Below, piece after piece: positions 53,426 to 61,075 of a stretch of DNA of 64,000 bases. Source of the DNA: Paenibacillus sp. SZ31 (GTDB lineage: Bacteria; Bacillota; Bacilli; Paenibacillales; Paenibacillaceae); the NCBI RefSeq assembly GCF_012912005.1, contig NZ_JABBEA010000014.1, forward strand, positions 62,001-126,000. The letters are read 5' to 3'. The notes under the pieces were generated by a model. That model was not told the DNA's origin. It did not search any database and saw only the letters and a list, made by a program, of their open reading frames with translations. A program made the translations under genes and the position numbers. How positions within the stretch are numbered: the stretch's first letter is position 1; the number at the start of each line of letters is the position of its first letter.

Positions 53426-54298
53426 ATGAAAGTGGGCCTGAGCACGTATAGTTTGTTGAACGATTTGAATTCGGGTGATATGACGGTGCTGGATGTGATC
53501 GACTGGATTGCGGCGAACGGCGGCGAGCATATGGAAATGGTGCCTTACGGTTACACTGTTGAGGATAATCACGATCTGGCGGATACGATTCGGGAACGGG
53601 CGGCATCTGCAGGTATTGAACTGTCCAACTACTCGATGCCGGCGAACTTCGTGCAGGAGACGGAAGAGGCGTTTGCAGAAGAGATGGCTCGGGTCAAAAG
53701 GCATGTGGATGTCGTACACCGGATGGGTGTAAAACATTTGCGTCATGACGTCACGGCGTTTACCCTGCCGAAGGAGAAGATGACCATTGCCTGGTTCGAG
53801 GAACATCTGCCTCTGATGGTGCGGGGAAGCCAGATCATTGCGGACTACGCCGCGCAGTTTGGAATCACCACAACCATTGAGAATCACGGCTTCAGCGTGC
53901 AGGCGAGTGATCGGGTGCAACGTGTTCTGCATGCTGTAGATCGTCCGAACTTTAAAACAACACTCGATATTGGCAACTTCATGTGTGTGGATGAGAATCC
54001 GATCATCGGTGTCATGAAAAATCTGCCGTACGCTTCTCTGGTCCACTTCAAAGATTTCTACTTCCGTCCTTATGATGAGCATCCGGGTGAGGGTGAGTGG
54101 TTCACGACAGCCTACGGCAACTTCCTGCGTGGGGCGATCGTTGGGCAAGGGGATATTCCGATCCGCAAAATTGTAAAGTTAATCAAAGACTCTGGCTATG
54201 ATGGCCACATTACGGTGGAGTTCGAAGGCATGGAGGAATGTAAATCCGCATCCAAGATTGCGATGGATAACCTGCGTCGCTTCTGGGAAGAAGCATAA
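53426..54298 (+). CDS. Sugar phosphate isomerase/epimerase-like TIM-barrel protein (copy 3, paralogue of copy 1)
   Basis: 290 residues, with Glu152 (IENHG), Asp181 (TLDIGNF) and the C-terminal VEFEG ligand, aligned end to end with the 36382 protein and about 55% identical by eye. It begins 12 bases after the previous stop, behind GGGAGCTGAG. A terminator follows, so it closes the GH3-GH38 operon. Two paralogues in one region suggest substrates with different anomers or aglycones. Confidence 0.85.
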   Translation: MKVGLSTYSLLNDLNSGDMTVLDVIDWIAANGGEHMEMVPYGYTVEDNHDLADTIRERAASAGIELSNYSMPANFVQETEEAFAEEMARVKRHVDVVHRMGVKHLRHDVTAFTLPKEKMTIAWFEEHLPLMVRGSQIIADYAAQFGITTTIENHGFSVQASDRVQRVLHAVDRPNFKTTLDIGNFMCVDENPIIGVMKNLPYASLVHFKDFYFRPYDEHPGEGEWFTTAYGNFLRGAIVGQGDIPIRKIVKLIKDSGYDGHITVEFEGMEECKSASKIAMDNLRRFWEEA

Positions 54299-54320
54299 GA
54301 ATATTATGGAAATACTATCA

Positions 54321-54349
54321 AGGGCCACGTTCAGAAGTGGCTCTTTTTG
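54321..54349 (+). terminator. Terminator of the GH3-GH38 operon
   Basis: AGGGCCAC and GTGGCTCT pair around GTTCAGAA, followed by TTTTTGT. Confidence 0.8.
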
Positions 54350-54485
54350 TCATGCAGCAGCAGTCGAATAAGCCTAACAGAATATGGTTCTGTGCAAGGA
54401 TTAAGCTATAAGTAGCACAAGTATGGTATAATAGATACATTCAGCCTGATAATAACTGGCTATGGATAGGAGAGGTCGCTGATCT

Positions 54486-54713
54486 ATGCAGGTATTCGAG
54501 GACTGGAATCAGAAGGTAAAGAAGACGTTTAATGCTACGAACCCAGAGGTAGTATTGACGGTATCGGAAGCTGGAAGTTTGCTCGGTTTGACCAAAGACC
54601 AGATGAAACTGTACGTGGACAAGAACAAACTAACGAAGGTCCCGATCATGAGAAGTGTTCACCGATACCTCTTATTGAAAAGTGAAATAGATAGCATCGT
54701 TCAAACGCGATAA
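54486..54713 (+). CDS. Small excisionase/MerR-like DNA-binding protein
   Basis: 75 residues. The segment LTVSEAGSLLGLTKDQMKLYVDKNKLTKVP resembles a winged-helix of the excisionase/MerR N-terminal type, followed by RYLLLKSEIDSIV. An extended -10 (TATGGTATAAT, 54422-54432) lies about 55 bases upstream and GGAGAGG precedes the ATG. No integrase is nearby, so a role as an Xis is unlikely; it may be a small regulator. Confidence 0.65.
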   Translation: MQVFEDWNQKVKKTFNATNPEVVLTVSEAGSLLGLTKDQMKLYVDKNKLTKVPIMRSVHRYLLLKSEIDSIVQTR

Positions 54714-54791
54714 CTTCATAGGATTGAACACAACCATTTTACCGACAGGATTCGGGAGAGTGGTCTTTTTTTTATCGGAAGGGGACAGAAT

Positions 54792-55352
54792 GTGCTGAAT
54801 AAAGTGTCCAATTGGTTCTATCAACGGGTAAATTGGAAATGGCTTGTAGCTGCGGTTGTTGTATTTGCCTGTTTTATTGCATTTATTCTGCCCTGGCAAG
54901 CGGCGAAGTCGGAGGAGGCCACAGGTGGTGGGCAGTCCCCGGATTCATCGTTTCTGTACACGGCGGATGATCTATATCAGATGGCTGAGCAATATGGGGA
55001 AGCAGGGCGGAGCGCCTATATTCAGGCACGATTCACATTTGATCTGATCTGGCCACTGGCCTATCTGTTCCTCTTGGTTGTTCTGTTATCCGTACTATAT
55101 CGCGTACTTCCGGTAAAGAGTCGCTGGCGCTGGATAAATCTGATTCCGGTCTTAGGTTGGGCTATGGATATGCTTGAAAATATAGGTGCGTCCCTGATCA
55201 TGTCTCGTTATCCCGAACGTACGCCTGTGCTTGCTGAACTCACTCCGATATTTACCTTGTTGAAATGGTGTCTGATCTATGCCAGTTTTACAGCACTGGT
55301 TCCGGGTGTTCTGATCACGGTTCTCTACTATATACGTAAGCGCAAGAAGTAG
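54792..55352 (+). CDS. Membrane protein of unknown function
   Basis: 186 residues starting at GTG behind GAAGGGGA. Four hydrophobic segments: about 17-34, 85-105, 112-130 (RWINLIPVLGWAMDMLENIGASL) and 155-178, plus an extracellular Ser/Gly-rich loop after the first. Basic C-terminus (YYIRKRKK). I do not recognise the family. Confidence 0.7.
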   Translation: MLNKVSNWFYQRVNWKWLVAAVVVFACFIAFILPWQAAKSEEATGGGQSPDSSFLYTADDLYQMAEQYGEAGRSAYIQARFTFDLIWPLAYLFLLVVLLSVLYRVLPVKSRWRWINLIPVLGWAMDMLENIGASLIMSRYPERTPVLAELTPIFTLLKWCLIYASFTALVPGVLITVLYYIRKRKK

Positions 55353-55519
55353 TGGAGAGAGGGATGGATTAAGAATATGTTGGTAACCCTAATCGTGTAA
55401 AGGTCCGCAGAGATGAGTGCAGAAATATACGCTTGTCAAAGGACAACCTGTTCATATATACTCATGTCGCAAGTGGCGTGAATCGTTTAATTACAAGAGC
55501 TCAAGGAGATGAAGAACGC

Positions 55520-55948
55520 ATGTCGATCAGCTTGAATGTGTATCTGGTAACAGACGGTAATGGACGCGAAGCGGTAGATTTTTATCAAAAGGCATTTGGG
55601 GCCGAAGTGCTCGCGCTTCAAACATTTGGCGATGGTCCATCCGACTCGAATCACCCCATCCCGCCAGAAGCGAAAGACCGTATTATGCATGCTTCTCTGC
55701 AGATTGGCAGCTCGGTATTAATGTTGTCCGACACGTTTCCAGGCATGCCGTACACTGTAGGTAATCATGTTACGGTTACAGTGAATACGGATACAGCGGA
55801 TGAAGCCAAAGCAATTTTTAACCAACTGCAAGATGGCGGCGAAGTGAAAATGCCGATACAAGAGACGTTCTGGAGTCCAGCCTACGGCTCGGTTGTTGAC
55901 AAGTTCGGCGTACAATTTCAGATCAGTGCTACGCCAGGACAAGCTTAA
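55520..55948 (+). CDS. VOC-superfamily protein, PhnB/glyoxalase-like
   Basis: 142 residues from ATG 55520 (AAGGAGATGA upstream). FYQKAFGAEVLALQTFGD and HVTVTVNTDTADEAKAIFNQLQDGGEV match the PhnB-like group of vicinal-oxygen-chelate proteins, and WSPAYGSVVDKFGVQFQIS is the characteristic C-terminal run. These are often annotated as 3-demethylubiquinone methyltransferase-like but lack that activity; function is unknown. Confidence 0.85.
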   Translation: MSISLNVYLVTDGNGREAVDFYQKAFGAEVLALQTFGDGPSDSNHPIPPEAKDRIMHASLQIGSSVLMLSDTFPGMPYTVGNHVTVTVNTDTADEAKAIFNQLQDGGEVKMPIQETFWSPAYGSVVDKFGVQFQISATPGQA

Positions 55949-55983
55949 GAGTGTACTCTTTGCTAATATAACCCTCAAAAGGG

Positions 55984-56038
55984 AAAAAACCTCCGCGGTC
56001 TGCTTTGAGCAGCTGTAGAGGTTTTTTGCTTTTTTTGT
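55984..56038. terminator. Bidirectional terminator between convergent genes
   Basis: AAAAAACCTC and GAGGTTTTTT form the stem, with inner CTGCTTTGAGCAG. T-runs are present on both strands, so it can serve the VOC gene and the minus-strand gene. Confidence 0.75.
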
Positions 56039-56050
56039 AATGAATCGTGA

Positions 56051-56968
56051 TTAGTCTTCCTTCTGAATCTTGGAAGGGTTGTTGATTTTATAGGGAACCG
56101 GGTTACGTGTGAGCTTCTTCTTGATAATTTTCGCTTCAAACGTGATAACGTCGCCCACTTCCAGTTCCTGTTTCTTAACGGTGGCACTGTGGCTAGACCA
56201 GGCTTCCCCAACATCAATGACGTCTGGCTCCGTAATGGTAACAGCTTCATAGATGATGACTTCATCGTCATTGTCAGAGAAGTGATTCGGTACGGTGGTG
56301 AACTCTTTGACAACGGCACTCATCTTCACTTTACCTTCTGGCAGATCAATCTTGAGGCTCTTAGCTTTGCTCGCTGTTTTGGCTTTAGGTTGGGCATCAC
56401 TGGCTGCCCCAGACTGAGGTCCAACATACTCTTCTACCAGCCCATCCGGATCACCCTTCAGCCCCGAGGAGAATTCATCTGTGTCCGTGTCGTCGGAATC
56501 ATCCAGATCCGCCGGAATTTCATCCAGATCCGCCGGAATTTCATCTGGGTTAGCCAGAGCATCGGGAGTTAGCGTAACATCAGCAGGGGTATCTGGTGCG
56601 ACTGTATCCGAAGTTGAGGGTTCTGTGCTTCGATCTGATCCTGCTGTTCCTATGCTTCGTGCGTTGTAACTGGACGCTTGCATTTCCTTCAGATAAGAAG
56701 GGTGAATGCAATGCTTTTGTCCATTATCCAGTTGAATAACAGCTGCCATGTGATCGACATATCCAATGATGGTGCACGGCATGTTCAGACCATTTCCTTT
56801 ATAATAGAACGTTTTGAGTTTGGTCGCTTTACCGGAAAGCAGGCCCCACTCCTGACATTTCTCAATTAGCTCATCTTCGTTATCCAGCGCAATAAAATCC
56901 TGCGGTTCAATCATAAACGCGTATGTCATATGGAATTTCCGCCCTTCCAATCCATTCTTCATGTTCAT
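56051..56968 (-). CDS. Hypothetical protein with acidic, repeat-containing linker
   Basis: About 305 residues; the start is uncertain (ATG at 56968 or 56962, weak ribosome site). The N-terminal 95 residues look globular (TFYYKGNGLNMPCTIIGYVDHM may be a small SH3-like barrel). A long Asp/Ser/Thr/Pro-rich linker (about 105-200) contains a tandem DEIPADL-DEIPADL, matching a direct 21-bp DNA repeat. The C-terminal 100 residues form a second beta-rich domain (LEVGDVITFEAKIIKKKL). No membrane segment. No known family. Confidence 0.65.
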   Translation of the reverse strand: MNMKNGLEGRKFHMTYAFMIEPQDFIALDNEDELIEKCQEWGLLSGKATKLKTFYYKGNGLNMPCTIIGYVDHMAAVIQLDNGQKHCIHPSYLKEMQASSYNARSIGTAGSDRSTEPSTSDTVAPDTPADVTLTPDALANPDEIPADLDEIPADLDDSDDTDTDEFSSGLKGDPDGLVEEYVGPQSGAASDAQPKAKTASKAKSLKIDLPEGKVKMSAVVKEFTTVPNHFSDNDDEVIIYEAVTITEPDVIDVGEAWSSHSATVKKQELEVGDVITFEAKIIKKKLTRNPVPYKINNPSKIQKED

Positions 56969-57151
56969 CGTTTCCAAATTACAACCAGTGTATCACAAAT
57001 GAGCATTTTGCATAAATCCAATCACTGAAATCTGTACCCGGAGACGAAGATTATCAAGGCCTACCCGCAGAAGCCTATGCTATAATTTGATCAGAATATA
57101 AGTTGGGAAGATATAGCCCTGATATACATATTTCATGAAGGGAAGATCTGC

Positions 57152-57691
57152 ATGAAGAAAAAAGTAAATCATCAAGCCGTATGGCTTGCTATAGGTGTTG
57201 CCATGGGAGTCGGCATTGGTACGGCTACGCAGCAACTTGGACTCGGGATTGCTTTTGGCGTGGCGCTTGGCATTGTGATTGATTCGATGGTTAGCAAACG
57301 TGTGGGATCAGACTCGGAACATATGCTCAGCGAGCATGTTCGTGAATTGCACAAATCGGGTGACTGGGAAGAGGCACTTCAGCGTTCGCAGGATCACCCG
57401 GTGCTCATCCTGAAGCACAGCACGACTTGTCCGAAGAGTGCGAGAGCGTACAGAGAGTTTATGGCCTTTGTAGGCACCAATGTATCAGATCCCAAACAAC
57501 CCATGGACTACCGCATTGTCAAAGTGATTGAAAATCGCTCGTTGTCCCGCCATATTGCGGAAGAGACAGAGGTTCATCATGAGTCACCACAGGTACTTCT
57601 TCTCGATCAGGGAAAAGTCGTCAATCATACCTCTCATGGCAAAATCACGAAAAAAAGATTATTGCAGTGGGCACAGCATCCGTTTGGATAA
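57152..57691 (+). CDS. YtxJ-like bacillithiol-system protein with N-terminal membrane segment
   Basis: 179 residues. Residues about 10-50 are a Gly-rich hydrophobic hairpin (AIGVAMGVGIGTATQQ, LGIAFGVALGIVIDS). The rest is a thioredoxin-fold YtxJ (DUF2847) domain with one active Cys, in LKHSTTCPKSARAYREF, and SPQVLLL before the cis-Pro. Free YtxJ proteins are about 108 residues and act as monothiol bacilliredoxin-like proteins. The membrane anchor is an unusual addition. GGAAGAT precedes the ATG, with an extended -10 TATGCTATAAT at about 57077-57087. Confidence 0.8.
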   Translation: MKKKVNHQAVWLAIGVAMGVGIGTATQQLGLGIAFGVALGIVIDSMVSKRVGSDSEHMLSEHVRELHKSGDWEEALQRSQDHPVLILKHSTTCPKSARAYREFMAFVGTNVSDPKQPMDYRIVKVIENRSLSRHIAEETEVHHESPQVLLLDQGKVVNHTSHGKITKKRLLQWAQHPFG

Positions 57692-57774
57692 AGGCCATTA
57701 AGTGGAGACTTCTTTCTTTCATCATATGACAGGAATAAACACATTTTATAATGATTTCAACAATTAAAGTACAA

Positions 57775-57814
57775 AGCACCGTCTCCTTTAGCTACAAAGG
57801 AAACGGTGCTTTTA
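57775..57814. terminator. Bidirectional terminator between ytxJ-like gene and melA
   Basis: AAGCACCGTCTCCTTT pairs with AAAGGAAACGGTGCTT around a short AGCTAC loop; T-rich on the plus strand and AT-rich on the other. Confidence 0.75.
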
Positions 57815-57816
57815 TA

Positions 57817-59118
57817 TTATGACGTGTATTTTGGCAACCAGTCGCCGTGAGCCTCAATCAACTCATCACACATCGCTACGATATCATCGATAGACAGCTC
57901 CGCAGCCGTGTGTGGATCAAGCATAGCGGCGTGATAGATATGTTCTTTTTTGCCGGTAATTGCCGCTTCAATCGTCAGCAGCTGCGTGTTGATGTTGGTC
58001 CGGTTCAATGCCGCGAGTTGTGGGGGCAGGTCACCAATGAACGTAGGGCTGATCCCTGATCCATCCACCAGACAAGGTACCTCGACACATGCCTCGCGCG
58101 GCAGGTTCGTAATCAATCCGTTGTTCATGACGTTGCCGCCAATTTTGTAAGGTTGGTTCGTCTCCATAGCCTCCATAATATGCGACGCGTATTCACGGCT
58201 ACGGGTATGTTCAATATTTTCGCTGGCAAACAGCTTGGTACGCATCTCTTTCCAGCCTTCAATCTGGTTCACACACCGGCGTGGATACTCATCCAGTGGA
58301 ATGTTGAAGCGTTCGATTAGCTCCGGGTAGTTCCGCTTGATGAAGTAAGGGTGGTACTCGGCATTGTGCTCGGAGGATTCCGTTACATAATAGCCAAAAC
58401 GCTGCATCAGCTCAAAACGAACCATGTCGTCATGCTGTTCCTTCTGTTTTTCCTTCGCCAGGCGTTTAATCTCGGGGTACAGATCCTGCCCATCTTTTGT
58501 AACTTCGAGCAGCCACGCCATGTGGTTGATGCCTGCAATTTTGGCCACGACACCTGTCTGATCGATCCCCAGTGCATCGAACATATGCGGCACACATACC
58601 TGCACACTATGACACAATCCTACCGTTTTGATCCCACCATGCACGTTCATGACGTTGGTAAGCACGGCCATCGGGTTGGTGTAGTTCAGGAACCATGCAT
58701 CCGGACATACTTCCTGCATATCCCGGGCAAAATCCAGCATGACCGGAATCGTACGCAAGTTACGGAAAATTCCGCCGATGCCGAGTGTATCTGCAATCGT
58801 TTGACGTAGTCCGTATTTCTTCGGAATCTCGAAGTCCGTAATGGTACATGGATCATATCCACCGACTTGAATGGCGTTGATGACATATTTGGCTCCGCGT
58901 AGTGCTTCTTTGCGGTCATGATATACGTTAATGACACAACGACTTCCAATTGAACGGGCCAGACTGGTCAGCAGTCGCTCTGAGTCGCTCAAACGTTCAG
59001 CATCGATATCAAACAATGCTAGCTCAAAATCCTGCAGTGCTTCGGTCATCATGACATCACCCAATACATTTTTAACAAAGACGGTGCTGCCTGCACCGAG
59101 AAATGTAATTTTGTTCAT
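57817..59118 (-). CDS. melA: Alpha-galactosidase, GH4 (MelA type)
   Basis: 433 residues, matching B. subtilis MelA in length. The NAD site is GAGSTVFVKNVLGD at 8-21; LNYTNPMAVLTNV carries the substrate Asn; Cys169 (GLCHSVQ) and His199 (GINHM) are the Mn ligands. GH4 enzymes act by oxidation at C3, elimination and re-addition of water, and need NAD and a divalent metal. The start at 59118 follows GGAGG; upstream codons lack a ribosome site. It is divergent from an AraC regulator. GH4 alpha-galacturonidases are related, so the substrate is probable, not certain. Confidence 0.87.
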   Translation of the reverse strand: MNKITFLGAGSTVFVKNVLGDVMMTEALQDFELALFDIDAERLSDSERLLTSLARSIGSRCVINVYHDRKEALRGAKYVINAIQVGGYDPCTITDFEIPKKYGLRQTIADTLGIGGIFRNLRTIPVMLDFARDMQEVCPDAWFLNYTNPMAVLTNVMNVHGGIKTVGLCHSVQVCVPHMFDALGIDQTGVVAKIAGINHMAWLLEVTKDGQDLYPEIKRLAKEKQKEQHDDMVRFELMQRFGYYVTESSEHNAEYHPYFIKRNYPELIERFNIPLDEYPRRCVNQIEGWKEMRTKLFASENIEHTRSREYASHIMEAMETNQPYKIGGNVMNNGLITNLPREACVEVPCLVDGSGISPTFIGDLPPQLAALNRTNINTQLLTIEAAITGKKEHIYHAAMLDPHTAAELSIDDIVAMCDELIEAHGDWLPKYTS

Positions 59119-59320
59119 CTTAAGTTCAGCCTCCTGAAAAATGTTGTACCCCAACTATAGGCCGAACCGGCGCATATAACTATGGCTCAACCCCTCTCAA
59201 ACATGGCATAATCCCATTTTTGTTTTCGCTTTCAGCTGATATTTATCCACTTTAGCTGTTATAATTTTATTAGGGTATAGATAGTGATCATCGAAAGGAA
59301 GTAAGGAGGGAGGGCGTAGA

Positions 59321-60148
59321 ATGAGTCCGATCGAGATGAATGTGGTTCCCACGGGCTGGACACAGATGGAGCTGGTCTTGCTGTTTTTCGGGTGGGAGGC
59401 GTGTGATCCTGCGCATTATTGGGGACCGGGTGTACGTGATTCCTACGTTGTGCATTACATCCATAAAGGACGGGGCACTGTGTACATGGGGGACCAAGAA
59501 TACAAGTTGACCCAGGGGCAGGGTTTTGTCATTCTCCCGGACACACTTATTCATTATGAGGCAGATCCGCAGGAGCCATGGACGTATTCGTGGTTTGGAT
59601 TCAAAGGTGTTCAAGCCAAGGCATTCATGCAACGTGCCCGATTGAGCCCGGAGCATCCAGTGTATGATGCGCGTGATACGAATACGATGGATCAGTTGTA
59701 TACGGAGATGGTTCAGGCTTCCACGCGTCCGTCAGGCGATGTGATGAACCAGAGTCTCTTGTACCGCCTGATAGCAGAGTTGATCTCATCGTCACCGGTA
59801 GAGGAAGAGGAGGGACAGCTTCTTTCGAACAAAGAAGAGTACATCAGGCAAGCAGTTCAGTTTATGGAGAACAGGTACAGCCAGCGAACCTCCATTCTGG
59901 ATATTGCTCACGCCGTGGGGCTAGATCGCACGTATCTATCGGGATTGTTCAAAGAGCGATATGGCATGTCGCTACAGTCCTTTTTCCTGGAGTACCGCAT
60001 GAATCGAGCTGCTGAACTTCTACAGAATCCAGGGCTGTCGGTCAGTGAAGTGGCACATTCAGTTGGCTATACGGACCCATTATTGTTTTCGAAGATGTTT
60101 AAGCGAGTGACGGGCGTATCTCCGAAGGGTTCGAGAATTCGCGATTAG
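59321..60148 (+). CDS. AraC-family regulator divergent from melA
   Basis: 275 residues. Cupin sensor (DSYVVHYIHKGRGTVYMGDQEYKLTQGQGFVILPD) at about 40-75 and AraC HTH at about 175-270 (TSILDIAHAVGLDRTYLSGLFKERYGMSLQSF). This resembles MsmR/RafR regulators, which activate alpha-galactoside use and often sit divergent from GH36/GH4 genes. An extended -10 (TGTTATAAT, 59257-59265) lies upstream. AAGTAAGGAGG provides the ribosome site. Confidence 0.88.
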   Translation: MSPIEMNVVPTGWTQMELVLLFFGWEACDPAHYWGPGVRDSYVVHYIHKGRGTVYMGDQEYKLTQGQGFVILPDTLIHYEADPQEPWTYSWFGFKGVQAKAFMQRARLSPEHPVYDARDTNTMDQLYTEMVQASTRPSGDVMNQSLLYRLIAELISSSPVEEEEGQLLSNKEEYIRQAVQFMENRYSQRTSILDIAHAVGLDRTYLSGLFKERYGMSLQSFFLEYRMNRAAELLQNPGLSVSEVAHSVGYTDPLLFSKMFKRVTGVSPKGSRIRD

Positions 60149-60239
60149 ATGCACCTATTGCTTCAAATTTAAAAGAAAAGTTTCGATCATTAAACGTTGT
60201 CCCGCTATTTTGATACAGAAGTGTAATTGAATATGTGGA

Positions 60240-60402
60240 ACTTGGTGCTTCTCCCGTCAGGGTGGAAGCTTAATAGGGAAGTCCGGTGTAATACCGGCGC
60301 GGTCCCGCCACTGTAACAGAGGAGTCAGGTAGCGATAAATCCACTGGTTTAAGCCGGGAAGGAGCTGCAAGTGACGATGATTCTGGACCTGCGAGGTTTA
60401 AC
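60240..60402 (+). ncRNA. Cobalamin riboswitch (AdoCbl class)
   Basis: The conserved pieces are in order: AGGGAAGTCCGGTG, AATACCGGCGCGGTCCCGCC, ACTGTAACAGAGGAGTCAGG, CCACTGG, AAGCCGGGAAGGAGC and the B12-box-like ATTCTGGACCTGCGAGG. These match the cobalamin family. An intrinsic terminator follows at 60477, so it should turn transcription off when cobalamin is present. The gene it controlled seems to be the broken permease at 60520. Confidence 0.9.
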
Positions 60403-60476
60403 AAACACAGTAGTACCCTACGGGAGATAGGAAGGTGTTTAGAGAGCATGATTTTTTCTGAAAATCTGTTTATTTA

Positions 60477-60516
60477 AGGCGTCCTCATCCAGTAACACGG
60501 AGAGGGACGCTTTTTT
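60477..60516 (+). terminator. Riboswitch expression-platform terminator
   Basis: GCGTCCTC (60479-60486) and GAGGGACGC pair around a 14-base loop, then TTTTTT. A GATTTT/AAAATC hairpin just upstream (about 60450-60466) may be part of the switching region. Confidence 0.75.
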
Positions 60517-60519
60517 GTT

Positions 60520-60681
60520 ATGGAAGAAGAACATCATGGCACAGACATAAAGTTGTGGGGAAGGGCGTTAGAGCACTTGAGCAGATATATCGTTAAACGT
60601 TTATTACAACTGGTTGTCGTATTGTTCGGCATCACGTTCCTGCTAACCTACCTGTCTCCTGGAGAAAGTCTGTCAGGATAA
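60520..60681 (+). pseudogene. N-terminal fragment of a peptide/nickel-type ABC permease
   Basis: A 53-codon frame: a short hydrophilic head, then SRYIVKRLLQLVVVLFGIT and FLLTYLSPGE, the N-terminal signature of DppB/NikB-type permeases. It stops at TAA 60679-60681. Normal proteins have about 310 residues and read TFLTFLLTYLSPGD, so there is also a small internal deletion. Nothing downstream to 61075 restores the frame. The fragment lies behind the cobalamin riboswitch, so the lost transporter was probably for cobalt, nickel or a cobalamin-related compound. Confidence 0.75.
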
Positions 60682-60739
60682 TACTGATGTGTGGGTTTTC
60701 TTTATAGTCTAAGTCAGGTTATGAAAAGAGAATGATGCA

Positions 60740-60792
60740 AAAAGGGTTACCCCAGAAGTCCATAGATGACTTTCAGGATAACCCTTTTGTTG
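60740..60792 (+). terminator. Terminator-like hairpin after the permease fragment
   Basis: AAAAGGGTTA and TAACCCTTTT are perfect complements 29 bases apart, followed by GTTGTA. It may have ended the original operon. Bases 60793-61075 contain nothing I recognise. Confidence 0.5.
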
Positions 60793-61075
60793 TATAACAG
60801 GCATGTTGTGTGTAGTTGGGATGTGACACTGGAATCACTTGTGAATGCTTTATCGTATGTGGTTCAGTACACCATAGTTTTGCGCAGGCTGTATAGTACT
60901 CAGTCTGGCACTTCATGGCTATTTCATCATATATATATTGATTGCTTCATTGGGTGATTATCGGTATACAGATATTCAGTCTTATTTTGGAGAGGTACTC
61001 CGCATATAGACTCTTCTGTCCACATGTAGTTGGCTACATATGCTTAACCAGTCGTGCTGACATGAGAGATTCAAA

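Noticed and set aside
53000..54148. 382-codon open frame on the minus strand
   Set aside because: It runs antisense across two clear TIM-barrel genes and their junction; its composition (rich in His and Arg) is typical of shadow frames.
54486..54713. Excisionase-like gene as sign of a prophage or integrative element
   Set aside because: No integrase, att repeat or phage gene is near; composition is normal.
56481..56550. Short direct repeat as a possible CRISPR
   Set aside because: Only two copies of a 21-bp unit, directly adjacent without spacers, and in frame in a coding region.
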